Shown piece after piece: positions 1 to 8,608 of a DNA stretch of 64,000 nt. Source of the DNA: JACDCY01 sp964350145 (GTDB lineage: Bacteria > Gemmatimonadota > Gemmatimonadetes > Gemmatimonadales > Gemmatimonadaceae); assembly GCA_964350145.1 (NCBI GenBank), contig CAYGJL010000012.1:8664-72663 (forward strand), given 5' to 3'. Position numbers and translations under genes: made by a program. A model generated the notes under the pieces. The model was not told the origin of the DNA. It searched no databases and saw nothing but the letters and a program-made list of their open reading frames with translations. Every line of letters starts with the position of its first letter. The first letter of the stretch is position 1.

Positions 1-2
1 TT

Positions 3-1262
3 GTATATCAACTGGCTGCGATAATTCCAGTCAGCGAAGCACAAGCGGCAGCGAGCTTCGCGGTGCTAGGAGTTGTTTTTCAGCTAGTCGCGTATCGCAA
101 AGTCTCGAAGGGGCCGATTGGATCGACGGCCTTCCTCCCCTTCCTAGCTGCGATAATCACAAGTCCAAATTGGGCATCGCTCGTCGCCGTCGGCGCAGCC
201 ATGGCCGTTTGCGAGGCGCTCGGGCGTAAGCCTCCTATTAAGGCGATCTTCAACGTTTCGCAGGTAGTACTTTCCGCGGCGATATGCGTGCTTGCCTTTC
301 GCTTTTTGGGGGGGGCATCAGTCTTAACGTATTCGCCCGATTCGATTCCCGCCGTCGCAGTAACGCTTCCGCTGTTTCTGATCGTCAACACGCTGGCAGC
401 CTATGGCGCGGTGGCAATCAGCACCGATACGCGGTTTTGGGGGCTTATCGCTGGACATAATCCAACCGAGATATTGTACGACCTGTTAGCGCTACCGTTC
501 GTTTTTGTGTTTGCATGGTTCTACACACAGTTCGGCCCAATAGGCGTAGCCATGCTGGCAATTCCGTTATTCGGAGTAAGGGAGCTCTACAAGACAAACG
601 CACAATTGCATCGCACCAATCGGGAACTGCTGGACTTGATGGTTGCCGCGATCGAAGCGCGTGACCCGTACACTTCGGGTCATTCGCGGCGAGTGGCAGC
701 CAACACGCGCGTTATAGCGGAGATGTTAGGCCTCGGCCGGAAAGAGATAGAGCGGATTTATGTCGCGGCGTTGCTTCACGATGTTGGAAAGATCCATGAA
801 GTCTTTGGCCCGATTCTGAGTAAACCAGGGAAGCTCACGGCTGATGAGTTCGCTGTCATGAAAACGCACTCTGCTCTCGGTGCAGAACTGATCCAGCGCC
901 TCACGGATCTGCAAGATTGCGTGTTGCCGGTGCTGCACCATCACGAAAACTGGGATGGTACAGGCTACCCCCATGGCATTGCCGGGGAACGGATACCATT
1001 GTGGTCAAGAGTTATCATGTTTGCCGACACTGCTGACGCCATGATGTCCGATAGACCTTATCGAGCAGCCTTGTCGCCGGCGCAAGTCCGCGCAGAGTTT
1101 ATGCGGCTGAAGGGGAAGCAGTTCGATCCCTACGTTTGCGAGATCCTGATCGAAAGTCCGGCGTTCGATCAGCTGTTCGTAAACGCGCCGCCGCGCGAAA
1201 TGTCGCACTCGACTGCATCTGCGACGCCTTCTCGCCCAGTGCTTGTAAGCGGCTTAAGCTGA
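3..1262 (+). CDS. Membrane-anchored HD-GYP cyclic-di-GMP phosphodiesterase (5' partial)
   Basis: The reading frame is open from the window edge, so the true start lies upstream; the first usable start inside is a GTG at 63. The N-terminal half is a run of hydrophobic helices. The C-terminal half is an HD-GYP domain: RDPYTSGHSRRV helix, the HD pair in LLHDVGK, then HHENWDGTGYP and a late FADTADAM helix. HD-GYP proteins hydrolyse cyclic di-GMP at a di- or tri-iron centre, here on the cytoplasmic side of the membrane. No GGDEF or receiver domain is visible, so the input is presumably sensed by the membrane part. The stop overlaps the convergent BTAD regulator by 9 nt. The family call is secure; the substrate is inferred from family. 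Confidence 0.9.
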   Translation, partial: VYQLAAIIPVSEAQAAASFAVLGVVFQLVAYRKVSKGPIGSTAFLPFLAAIITSPNWASLVAVGAAMAVCEALGRKPPIKAIFNVSQVVLSAAICVLAFRFLGGASVLTYSPDSIPAVAVTLPLFLIVNTLAAYGAVAISTDTRFWGLIAGHNPTEILYDLLALPFVFVFAWFYTQFGPIGVAMLAIPLFGVRELYKTNAQLHRTNRELLDLMVAAIEARDPYTSGHSRRVAANTRVIAEMLGLGRKEIERIYVAALLHDVGKIHEVFGPILSKPGKLTADEFAVMKTHSALGAELIQRLTDLQDCVLPVLHHHENWDGTGYPHGIAGERIPLWSRVIMFADTADAMMSDRPYRAALSPAQVRAEFMRLKGKQFDPYVCEILIESPAFDQLFVNAPPREMSHSTASATPSRPVLVSGLS

Positions 1263-4200
1263 TCGATTAATCTGGTTCATCGCCATCGCTAGCGATCTAG
1301 GCAGCGGCGTTCGATCTCTTCGTCGTTGCGACGTGTATTCGAAAAGCGTACGATGAGCGTCGCCGCGCCTTCCTTTTGAGACGAGTGCGTCGCATAGAGC
1401 GAGAGCGAAAAAATCGTGCTGGCCTAGGTCGCAGTAATTTTCGAAATCCGCGGCCATTCTGGTGAGAATCCCTTCATCGATTTCCTGGTTCCGCAACAGT
1501 TGAACTTTGCACCGGATCGCGGACACGGATTGTCTAAGTCGAAAGTTCACCTCCGACTCTAGGTGGTGTCCTGTCTTGGTGAGATAGTTCTCGGCGGGGA
1601 TCGGATCGCCATGGTCGAGTCCTATTCGTGCTCGCACAAAGAGCAACGTTCCAGCGTATCCTTTATCGTCCAGGGCATGAGCGCATTCCTCGGCCCGATC
1701 TGCCCAAAGCTGCGCGTTTGTAAAATCTTCTTCTTGAGCCGCATGTAAAGCCAAACCAACTGCGGCATGAGCGGCAGGTCCGTCCAACTGGTGATTCAAC
1801 GCAAACGCCCAGTTGTCTTTGAGCAGCTGCGCTGCTTCGTTCGGCAACCCGCTGCGCCGAAGACAATAAGCGATATTCATGCGGGCACGAGTAAGCGAAC
1901 CGGGTTCACCTACCTGCGTTTCGAGAACCAATAAGGAGCGGGCTTCCTCTACGGCGATGTCGACATTTCCGTAGTCGGTGTGAAAAATCATACGAATGTG
2001 TGCCACCAGAGCCGGCTGGTTCGCAATATTCTCGAGCGGATCAACATTTTCGAACAAGCGGTGTGCATCGTCTCTCCTGCCTTCCTCCGAGCATTGGATC
2101 ATGCCGAGTTGGACTGCCTGGAGTCTTTGCGCGGGATGTTTGGAGGCATCCTGAGCAAAGCTGACTAGCGCGGCCACGGAACTAACGGTTTCCGTGCGCA
2201 GGCGCCACTTGATCTCAAATTCTAATAACCGAAGCTGATCTTCAACCTGATTGTTCCCAGACATCCCCCTCATCAGCGATAACGCTTCAGCTACCACACC
2301 CTCTAGTCGTGCCCAGCGGTCAGCCGCCTTCACTCCTGCAGCGAGCGCGAGCAGAGTTTCGAGTCGTTGATCGTGTGTGGTGCAGAGCGGAAGGGCTCGT
2401 TCACACAACTCGATCGACTGTTGCACTTGGCCCACGGAATGCAGTTGCTGCGCGCAGAGGCGAACTGTCGTTAGCGCATGAGGGGTTTCACCAGCGCACT
2501 GCCAGTGTTCCGCGCAATCCCACATTAATGCTGCCGTGTGCTTCGCGTTTATCTCCGCCTCGAGTACGGTCGCGACCTGCCGGTGGACGAGCTTCAACGC
2601 TGGGCCGCTGAGACGGGCGAGGGCGGCAGTCGCTAGGAGGTCATGCTTGACAGCGACGCCTGGCTTGTCCGACGAGAGCACCGCTGCACTGGACAGTTCG
2701 TCGATCGCATCGAGAAGCACGTGGTTCTGATAGCCAGTTGCTTTTTCCAGGCGCTCGAAGCTCGAGTGTTTTCCGAACGCCGCGCACAACTGCAGCACGC
2801 GGAGCGCTAGCGAGCTGAGCCGGTTCAAACGCGCTTCGATTAGCTCCGCCAGCGAGCGAGGCACTCCGAAGCCCTGCTGCGTCTCGACCCAGTACCTCAC
2901 CAACTCCCGTAGGTAGAACGGGTTTCCCTCGGCCGCTGCGACTGACCACTCTCGAACGCTGGTCGGCAGCGGATTAGTGTCGTCGGCTGCGAGCTTGTCG
3001 AGGAGCGTCCCGGAATCCGCATCGGCTAGCGGGAGTAGGTGATGTCGGTGAAAGCCACGATCCGGATCAGCGACCTTCGCCTCCGTAGCGTGAGCGGTCC
3101 GCGACGTCATGAGAATCAGCAGCGTCCGAGTCGTGCTCCACTCGACCATGGCGCTCAGAATCGCCCAGGACGGTTCGTCGAGCCAATGCACGTCCTCGAT
3201 CACCATGACGAGCATGCCTTCATCAGCAACGGCGTCCACGAGATCGAACACCGCGCGCCGAATGGTGGCGGCAAGGAACGCGGCGTCGCCGGCCTCCTGC
3301 GGCGGGAAACTGTCACTCTTGTTGCGATCGGTTAGCCGCTGAAGCAGCGATAGAGTCTGCGCGGAACAGCCGAGCGCGCCCGGCAGCGTCTTCAGCATCG
3401 GCACGAAGTCGGCGAACGCGGACAGCGGCCGCCCTGCATCGGTCGGATGGCACTTGGTCGACACGATTTGCGCATCGTCCAAGCCCGCGACCTGCGTGAG
3501 CTCCTGCACGAGCCGCGATTTGCCGATTCCGGGCTCACCCCAAATAAGAGCCGCGGAGCCGGCGCCGCGCTTCGCTTCGCGCAATAGCCCGAGCAGCAGC
3601 TCCATACTCTGCTCGCGCCCCACGAAGTGCTGCTCGCTGATCATGGCGTAACGCTGATCGGTGAGCCGTTCCGCAATCCGCGTGCGCAGGATCTTCGCGG
3701 GCAGACCGATCGTTCCGACCTGCGCGCCGAGCGCCTCCATGTAGCTGTCGAGTATCGACAACGCCTCACGCTTCGAGCCGCGCATCACCGCGCACTCGGC
3801 GTGGGCCATCACGGCTTCTTCGTTGTACGGATCGAGCCGCAGACATTCGGCAGCCAGGTCGTCGACCTCGCCCCAGTCGCCGCGACTCCGCGCCTGCTGC
3901 ATCCGCGCGAGAAAATGCCGTTGTACGGTCGCGTGCACGCGTGAGCGCTGCGTCTCGACCCAGTCGAGAAACCGGTCGGAGATCCTGGGCGCGTAATGCG
4001 GCAGGAATTCCAGGCTCTGCCCGATGCGAATGGACTCGGGCGCGGCCAGCGCGTCGAAGTCCGTGTTCGCCGCGGTCCTGTCGAGCAACAGCGTGCCGTT
4101 CTCGCCGGCGATCGGCATGCCGAATTCGCGCAGCCGGAGCAGCGCCTGGCGGAACCGCTGCCGCGCGTGCTTCTCGTTTCTGACGTTCGGCCAGATGAGA

Positions 4201-4343
4201 TCCACCAGCGCCTGCCGCGGAATCCGCTTGCCGCGCTCCACGATCATGTACAGCGCTATCGCGAACAGGTAGGGCTGCTCCGGCCCGATCCGGGCATCAC
4301 CGACCTCGATGGCGCTCTGTCCCAGTGCCTTGAGACGAACCAT
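1254..4343 (-). CDS. BTAD-type transcriptional regulator with AAA ATPase and TPR-like C-terminus
   Basis: Protein of about 1029 aa. Residues 1-90 look like a winged-helix DNA-binding domain and 95-230 like a bacterial transcriptional activator (BTAD) domain. An AAA_16 ATPase follows, with Walker A GEPGIGKS near residue 271 and Walker B VMVIEDVHWLDE near 385. The remaining 550 residues are helical TPR-like repeats. This is the architecture of SARP/MalT-like large activators, in which ATP binding and the repeat region gate DNA binding. I chose the ATG at 4343 because GGAG lies a few bases upstream; a GTG at 4349 is in frame. The target is unknown. The nearest gene behind it on the same strand is the BsuPI-domain lipoprotein, which has its own terminator in between. 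Confidence 0.85.
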   Translation of the reverse strand: MVRLKALGQSAIEVGDARIGPEQPYLFAIALYMIVERGKRIPRQALVDLIWPNVRNEKHARQRFRQALLRLREFGMPIAGENGTLLLDRTAANTDFDALAAPESIRIGQSLEFLPHYAPRISDRFLDWVETQRSRVHATVQRHFLARMQQARSRGDWGEVDDLAAECLRLDPYNEEAVMAHAECAVMRGSKREALSILDSYMEALGAQVGTIGLPAKILRTRIAERLTDQRYAMISEQHFVGREQSMELLLGLLREAKRGAGSAALIWGEPGIGKSRLVQELTQVAGLDDAQIVSTKCHPTDAGRPLSAFADFVPMLKTLPGALGCSAQTLSLLQRLTDRNKSDSFPPQEAGDAAFLAATIRRAVFDLVDAVADEGMLVMVIEDVHWLDEPSWAILSAMVEWSTTRTLLILMTSRTAHATEAKVADPDRGFHRHHLLPLADADSGTLLDKLAADDTNPLPTSVREWSVAAAEGNPFYLRELVRYWVETQQGFGVPRSLAELIEARLNRLSSLALRVLQLCAAFGKHSSFERLEKATGYQNHVLLDAIDELSSAAVLSSDKPGVAVKHDLLATAALARLSGPALKLVHRQVATVLEAEINAKHTAALMWDCAEHWQCAGETPHALTTVRLCAQQLHSVGQVQQSIELCERALPLCTTHDQRLETLLALAAGVKAADRWARLEGVVAEALSLMRGMSGNNQVEDQLRLLEFEIKWRLRTETVSSVAALVSFAQDASKHPAQRLQAVQLGMIQCSEEGRRDDAHRLFENVDPLENIANQPALVAHIRMIFHTDYGNVDIAVEEARSLLVLETQVGEPGSLTRARMNIAYCLRRSGLPNEAAQLLKDNWAFALNHQLDGPAAHAAVGLALHAAQEEDFTNAQLWADRAEECAHALDDKGYAGTLLFVRARIGLDHGDPIPAENYLTKTGHHLESEVNFRLRQSVSAIRCKVQLLRNQEIDEGILTRMAADFENYCDLGQHDFFALALCDALVSKGRRGDAHRTLFEYTSQRRRDRTPLPRSLAMAMNQINRSA

Positions 4344-4460
4344 TCCCACTCCGCCGCAGATGCCGCCTGACGCTACCGGAGTGCGTCAGCTCCGCGTCAC
4401 ATTGGCGTTTGGAGGGCTTGGCCGCAAGCAGAATGATGCTCTCGTTCGGGCATGGCCACA

Positions 4461-4483
4461 AAAAACTCCGCTTGGCGCGGAGT
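4461..4483 (-). terminator. Rho-independent terminator of the BsuPI-domain lipoprotein gene
   Basis: Read on the minus strand: a 7-bp stem ACTCCGC / GCGGAGT around a GCCAA loop, followed at once by TTTTT. It lies 33 nt after the stop of the gene at 4517-4972. Confidence 0.8.
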
Positions 4484-4516
4484 CATTTTGCATGGCAGAA
4501 AAAAACGCAGGCCGGT

Positions 4517-4972
4517 CTATTCCTGCACGAACGCGACCCTGGTCTCCATCGGATGATTATCGCTGCGCAGCACCGCCACCGCAGTGTACTCGCCCTCCGG
4601 CAACTGCCGCTTGGTCTTGATGTGATACGTCACACTCCCCGTCGAGCGGAGCAGCCGCGTCTGCAGCGCGGAAGTGAACATGCGCCCTTCGCTCCAGCGC
4701 CACACTTCGTGTCCCTCGGAATCGAGCACGAAGAAGTCGTGCGTGAATCCGTCAGGGAAGAGCAGCTCGAGCGTACGCTTGCTGTTGTTCGTCACGCGCA
4801 ACGCGAGATCAATCTCACCACCGGCGCGAACTTCGAGTGCGCTGCCGAGCGGTTTTCCATCGCTGACGTGCTGGTGCGACTCGCGGGAATCGGCCTGCGT
4901 CTGACTCCACGGTCCACACGCGAACGCGAGAGTCGCTGCTGCTGCAATTGGAAAGACGAGCCTGATGTCCAC
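4517..4972 (-). CDS. Lipoprotein with BsuPI-type intracellular proteinase-inhibitor domain
   Basis: About 151 aa from a GTG at 4972, chosen because it places a lipoprotein signal directly at the N-terminus (AAAATLAFAC lipobox). The longer frame to 5074 would add 34 residues without signal character. The mature part (DLALRVTNNSKRTLELLF, HDFFVLDSEGHEVWRWSEG, LPEGEYTAVAVL) matches the BsuPI fold, an Ig-like beta sandwich often found in secreted proteins. Despite the family name, protease inhibition is not implied here. It is divergent from the atp operon and has its own terminator. Confident on domain, unsure on role. Confidence 0.75.
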   Translation of the reverse strand: MDIRLVFPIAAAATLAFACGPWSQTQADSRESHQHVSDGKPLGSALEVRAGGEIDLALRVTNNSKRTLELLFPDGFTHDFFVLDSEGHEVWRWSEGRMFTSALQTRLLRSTGSVTYHIKTKRQLPEGEYTAVAVLRSDNHPMETRVAFVQE

Positions 4973-5225
4973 GAAGTAAATCCGATGTAAAACGCCGCGG
5001 CCGACCTGCTGCTCACGTTTCTGTGAGTGGGCGAACTTATCTACAGAAAAGATGGGGCGCAATAGAAAGTGCAACTTCTAAATCGCTGTGCTGCATTGAC
5101 TTGTAAAATCATCTTTGTGACTTCCCACAGGAGTCAGTCAAAATGTCCGGTAGCTTGAGAAAAATTTCACAAGCGATAAATTCCTCATCCAGAATCGCTC
5201 CTGAATCGCATTCGCCGAGGAGATC

Positions 5226-5486
5226 GTGAGCGCAAAAATTCCCGGCGGCGACGATGGGATCGATCCGCAGGACGAAGCCCCTTCCACCAGCGGCTATGCC
5301 GCTGCGGGACTTCAATTTGCGGTCGCTCTCGTCCTGTTCGCGCTGGGCGGTGACTGGCTCGACGACAGGTTCGGGACGGGGCCGCTTTTCCTCCTGCTCG
5401 GCGTGTTCGGCGGCGGTGCCGCAGCGTTCTACAGCATGTACCGGAAATTGATGGCGCCCCACGAAAAAAAGCCCGAAAAGAGATAA
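5226..5486 (+). CDS. atpZ: AtpZ/AtpI-family ATP synthase accessory membrane protein
   Basis: An 86-aa protein with two transmembrane helices (about 24-42 and 48-70) and a short polar tail. The pattern GYAAAGLQFAVALVLFALGG, then WLDDRFGTGPLFLLLGVFGG, is typical of the AtpZ/AtpI group (PF09527). The GTG start is preceded by GAGGAG. Its position as first gene of an F0 operon supports the call. Members are thought to help assemble the c-ring or to move Mg2+/Ca2+ ions; neither activity can be read from sequence. The 150 nt upstream are relatively AT-rich and must hold the operon promoter, but I could not place a convincing -35/-10 pair. Confidence 0.8.
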   Translation: MSAKIPGGDDGIDPQDEAPSTSGYAAAGLQFAVALVLFALGGDWLDDRFGTGPLFLLLGVFGGGAAAFYSMYRKLMAPHEKKPEKR

Positions 5487-5544
5487 GCCGCACCGTCCAC
5501 GACAAATCCATCTGCGTCGCAATCACGACCCTCGCCAGCGAAAA

Positions 5545-5904
5545 ATGTCTCCCGTTCTGAAGCGGTCCCTCCGGTTTCTCGCCGCGGCGACCGGCCTGAT
5601 CGCCCTCATCGCGCTCGTCATGACGCTGGTTTTCCCCGGCGCCGAGAACACACGCGCGATAGCGATCAGCGCCGCGCTCGCGCTGGTGGTCCAGCTCGCG
5701 TCGTTCATGATCCTGCACGCGATGCGCGGCCAGGGAGTGATGATCGGCTGGGGGCTCGGCTCGCTCCTCCGCTTCGCGACGCTCATCACCTACGGCTTTC
5801 TTGCCGCCGGGACGCTCGGCCTGCCACTCGCGGCCGCGCTCTTCAGCCTGGCGGCGTTCCTGTTCGCCACGAGCATCCTCGAACCGGTCATGCTGGAGCG
5901 ATGA
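5545..5904 (+). CDS. ATP synthase subunit I-like membrane protein
   Basis: A 119-aa protein with about four hydrophobic helices and little else. It lies between atpZ and atpB, and its stop overlaps the atpB start (ATGATG), so translation is probably coupled. Position, size and helix count fit AtpI (ATP synthase protein I), but no diagnostic motif is visible, so the identity rests mainly on synteny. Confidence 0.6.
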   Translation: MSPVLKRSLRFLAAATGLIALIALVMTLVFPGAENTRAIAISAALALVVQLASFMILHAMRGQGVMIGWGLGSLLRFATLITYGFLAAGTLGLPLAAALFSLAAFLFATSILEPVMLER

Positions 5905-6884
5905 TGCGGCGACGCTTCCTTCTTGCGGCTACCATGATCGCCGGCGCGCTGTTCGTGCCAGCCGCGACAGCACAGGACCACGCGGCCCCGCCCGCAGCCG
6001 TCACGCAGGACGAGGCGGTGCAGCACGCCACGAACGTCCCCGAGCGCGTGGACATCATCACGCCGCACATCACCGACTCGCACTCGCTCGAGTATCCGTG
6101 TTTCGAGCCGGGCTGGGCCTGCCACCTCGAGCTGCCCCGCTGGAAGCCCATCCACATCGGCAGCTTCACGCTCGATCTCTCGCCGACCAAGCACGTCGTG
6201 TTTCTCTTGCTCGCCGCCGCGCTCTGCCTGGTCGTGCTGATCGGTGGCGCGCGGGCTCACGGCGGATCCAAGCCCGACGAGTCGCCGCGCGGCTTTTCGA
6301 ACGGCATCGAAGCGGTCGTGCTCTATCTCAGGAACGAGGTCGTCATGCCGAACGTCGGCCCGCACGGCGACCGGTACGTTCCGTTCATACTGACGCTCTT
6401 CTTTTTCATCCTGTTCGCGAACCTGCTCGGCATGATGCCGTACGGTGCGACGGCGACGGGCAACATATCCGTGACGGCGGTGCTGGCGCTCATCACGTTC
6501 GTCATGGTCGAGGTCGCCGGCATGCGCACCCTCGGCAAAAAGTACATCGGCACGATCGTGTTCTGGCCGCACGACATGCCCTTCGCGATGAAGGCGATCA
6601 TGACTCTCATCATGACGCCGGTGGAGCTGTTCGGAAAGTTCACCAAGCCGATCGCGCTCGCCATCCGACTGTTCGCCAACATGACGGCGGGCCACGTGAT
6701 GGTGCTCGCCCTGATCGGAATGATCTTCACCTTCGGCGCGTCGTTCATCGGCCTGGCGGTGTTCCCGTTCGTGATGGTCGTAGCGATAATGCTACTGGAA
6801 CTGTTCGTGGCGTTCCTGCAGGCGTTCATTTTTGCGCTGCTCTCCGCAGTCTTCATCGGTCAGATCAGAGAAGCGGCGCATTGA
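5901..6884 (+). CDS. atpB: F0F1 ATP synthase subunit a
   Basis: A 327-aa protein, longer than usual because of an N-terminal signal-like segment (RRRFLLAATMIAGALF) and an extra-cytoplasmic stretch of about 90 residues before the first core helix. The core has the expected membrane helices. The essential arginine lies in PIALAIRLFANMTAGHV, equivalent to Arg210 of E. coli. Subunit a forms the proton half-channels and faces the c-ring. The start overlaps the stop of the subunit I-like gene, with a second ATG three bases later. Secure call. Confidence 0.97.
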   Translation: MMRRRFLLAATMIAGALFVPAATAQDHAAPPAAVTQDEAVQHATNVPERVDIITPHITDSHSLEYPCFEPGWACHLELPRWKPIHIGSFTLDLSPTKHVVFLLLAAALCLVVLIGGARAHGGSKPDESPRGFSNGIEAVVLYLRNEVVMPNVGPHGDRYVPFILTLFFFILFANLLGMMPYGATATGNISVTAVLALITFVMVEVAGMRTLGKKYIGTIVFWPHDMPFAMKAIMTLIMTPVELFGKFTKPIALAIRLFANMTAGHVMVLALIGMIFTFGASFIGLAVFPFVMVVAIMLLELFVAFLQAFIFALLSAVFIGQIREAAH

Positions 6885-6892
6885 GTCGGTTT

Positions 6893-6957
6893 AGCTCGAA
6901 GCTGGCCGCGTAGTCCGCTGGAAGCTCGGAGCTTGGCAGTTCTAGGTGGTAGTTGAG
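6893..6957. repeat. Degenerate copy of an intergenic repeat word (relative of 50870-50936)
   Basis: The atpB-atpE spacer, 219 nt and unusually long for this operon, holds a stretch containing AGCTCGAAGCTGGCCGC and GAGCTTGGCAGTTCTA, followed by GTGGTAG. The same words in the same order form the right arm of the perfect inverted repeat at 50789-50936. Only one arm is present here. Confidence 0.6.
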
Positions 6958-7024
6958 TAGTTCGGAAGCGCGGAGATGCTCGACCGCGCGAATGTAGCCG
7001 GCCGGGTGGCCGGTGAAGCTCGTT

Positions 7025-7038
7025 GGGGCCCGGGCCCC
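7025..7038. repeat. GC-rich palindrome upstream of atpE
   Basis: A perfect 14-bp palindrome GGGGCCCGGGCCCC, 66 nt before the atpE start. A near-identical copy follows atpE at 7394, so the pair brackets this gene. Confidence 0.75.
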
Positions 7039-7103
7039 GGGGACGAGCGGCGCGAAGTCGGCGCGAGCAAGGCAGTTTCACTTTACGTAAGTGGAGTTTG
7101 ACA

Positions 7104-7376
7104 ATGGATTCTTTCCTCATGCTGCAAGCCGCCGCGTTCGACGCCAACTACGCCGCGGCGTGGGCACAGCTCGGCGCCGGCATCGGCGCTGGACTCGCCG
7201 TAATCGGAGTAGGGCTCGGCATCGGACGGCTGGGCGGTCAGGCGATGGATGCCATGGCCAGACAGCCCGAGATGCAGCCGAAGATTCAGACGGGATCGCT
7301 CATTCTCGCGGCGCTCATCGACGCGCCCGGTCTGTTCGCGATCGTCGTCGCGTTCATGATCGCCGGCAAGTACTGA
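7104..7376 (+). CDS. atpE: F0F1 ATP synthase subunit c
   Basis: 90-aa hairpin of two helices. Helix 1 has the glycine ladder GAGIGAGLAVIGVGLGIG, the polar loop is ARQPEMQPK, and helix 2 carries the ion-binding carboxylate in LIDAPGLFAIVV. An aspartate without the Gln/Ser partners of sodium-type rings suggests proton coupling. The ATG at 7104 is preceded by GTGGAG; the frame extends upstream, but that extension is arginine-rich and not c-like. Bracketed by GC palindromes at 7025 and 7394, which may set c-subunit expression (inference; this subunit is needed in excess). Confidence 0.95.
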   Translation: MDSFLMLQAAAFDANYAAAWAQLGAGIGAGLAVIGVGLGIGRLGGQAMDAMARQPEMQPKIQTGSLILAALIDAPGLFAIVVAFMIAGKY

Positions 7377-7393
7377 CAACCACGCGATTCACC

Positions 7394-7405
7394 GGGCCCG
7401 GGCCC
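7394..7405. repeat. GC-rich palindrome downstream of atpE
   Basis: Perfect 12-bp palindrome GGGCCCGGGCCC, 18 nt after the atpE stop and 26 nt before the atpF start. Its partner lies upstream of atpE at 7025. Confidence 0.75.
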
Positions 7406-7430
7406 CGTGGATCGTCATTCGGGTAGACAC

Positions 7431-8021
7431 ATGCGCAAGATCCTGACGACACTCTCTCTTCTCCTGCTCGCCGCTCCGGCATACGCCGCCGAGCCGGTGG
7501 AGGGGAAGACGAACCTCATGTCCCCGAACACGGGGCTCATGTTCTGGACGCTGATAATTTTCATCACGCTCTGGATCATCCTGAGCAGGTACGCGTTCAA
7601 GCCCATTACGGCAGCGGTCGAAGCGCGCGAGGCTGCGCTACGCGAAGCGATCGAGACTGCCAAGCGCGACCGGGACGAAGCCGCGCTGCTGCTTCTGCAG
7701 CATCGGGCGAAGATAGAGGAAGCGCGCGGCTAGGCGCAGCGGTTCATCGCCGAGGCGCGCACGGCCGGCGACAAGGTGCGCGCGCACATGCTCGAGGAGA
7801 CCAAGGCCGAGCAGCAGGAGATGCTGGATCGCGCGCGGCGCGAGATCGAGGCGGAGCGCGACCGCGCGATCGCGCAGCTCAGGCGCGAGGCCGTGGAACT
7901 CGCGATCTCGGGCGCCGAGAAGGTGATCGAGCGCAACCTGGACAGCGACGCCAACCGGAAGATCGTCGAGACGTTTCTGGCTTCGATCCCGGCGTCCAAG
8001 CCGGACCGCGCGAGCCGCTAA
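7431..8021 (+). pseudogene. atpF: F0F1 ATP synthase subunit b, interrupted by an in-frame TAG as assembled
   Basis: The ATG at 7431 gives a signal-like N-terminus (RKILTTLSLLLLAAPAYA), one membrane helix (LMFWTLIIFITLWIILSRYA) and the start of the long charged stalk helix. Codon 101 (7731-7733) is TAG. The same frame then continues for 95 codons of typical b-subunit coiled coil (AQRFIAEARTAGDKV, then ISGAEKVIERNLD) to the TAA at 8019. Nothing is lost or shifted, so one base change explains it, most simply CAG to TAG. Subunit b is essential for coupling F1 to F0, so a consensus error, strain variant or read-through is more likely than true loss. A GTG at 7776 could restart the soluble half. 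The stop overlaps the atpH start (TAATG). Confidence 0.85.
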
Positions 8022-8557
8022 TGCGCGACTCCAGCATCGCGCGCAACTACGCCGAGGCGCTGCTCTCGCTCGCGAGAAAGGCGAACGACCTCGACGGGTG
8101 GGCGAAGATGATCACCGACTTCGCTACGGCGGTCGAGCAGGACACCACGTTGCGGCGGTTCCTCGAGTCGCCGCGCGTCAGTGCGGCGCAGAAGAACGAG
8201 GTGATCACGAAGGCCGTGCAGGACCGGGTGCCTAAGCTGTTCCTGGAGTTCCTTCGGGCGCTGCTGCGCAACCGGCGGCAGATGCTGATCCCGGAGATCG
8301 CGGTGGAGTACGCGAACCTGGTGGACGAGTCCGTGGGCCGCGTGCACGCGCGGGTCACGGTGGCGAGGGAGACGTCGGCGGACGAGAACAACGTGATCGC
8401 GCGAGAGCTGTCGCGCGCGTTGGGTAAGGAAGTCGTGCCGCATGTGAGCGTGAACCCCGCGATACTCGGCGGGGTGGTCGTGCGGATCGGCGATACGGTG
8501 ATGGATGGGTCCGTGCGGCGGCGGCTGAGCACGCTGCGACGGAAGATGCTCGCGTAA
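8021..8557 (+). CDS. atpH: F0F1 ATP synthase subunit delta
   Basis: 178 aa. Helical N-terminal domain opening with SSIARNYAEALLSLARKA, the conserved middle FLEFLRALLRNRR, and the C-terminal strand-turn signature NPAILGGVVVRIGDTVMDGS. Delta/OSCP ties the peripheral stalk (subunit b) to the top of F1. Translation is coupled to atpF by TAATG. In most bacteria atpA follows directly; here a terminator does, so the F1 catalytic genes must lie elsewhere. Confidence 0.95.
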   Translation: MRDSSIARNYAEALLSLARKANDLDGWAKMITDFATAVEQDTTLRRFLESPRVSAAQKNEVITKAVQDRVPKLFLEFLRALLRNRRQMLIPEIAVEYANLVDESVGRVHARVTVARETSADENNVIARELSRALGKEVVPHVSVNPAILGGVVVRIGDTVMDGSVRRRLSTLRRKMLA

Positions 8558-8583
8558 CAGCGGATACGAGGACCTTGAGAGAA

Positions 8584-8608
8584 GGGGGGCTGTATAGCCC
8601 CCCTTTTT
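8584..8608 (+). terminator. Rho-independent terminator closing the atp operon
   Basis: 8-bp stem GGGGGGCT / AGCCCCCC around GTAT, then TTTTT. It lies 27 nt after the atpH stop. Confidence 0.92.

Noticed and set aside
5091..5124. TTGACT as the -35 of the atp promoter
   Set aside because: No acceptable -10 at 16-18 nt spacing.
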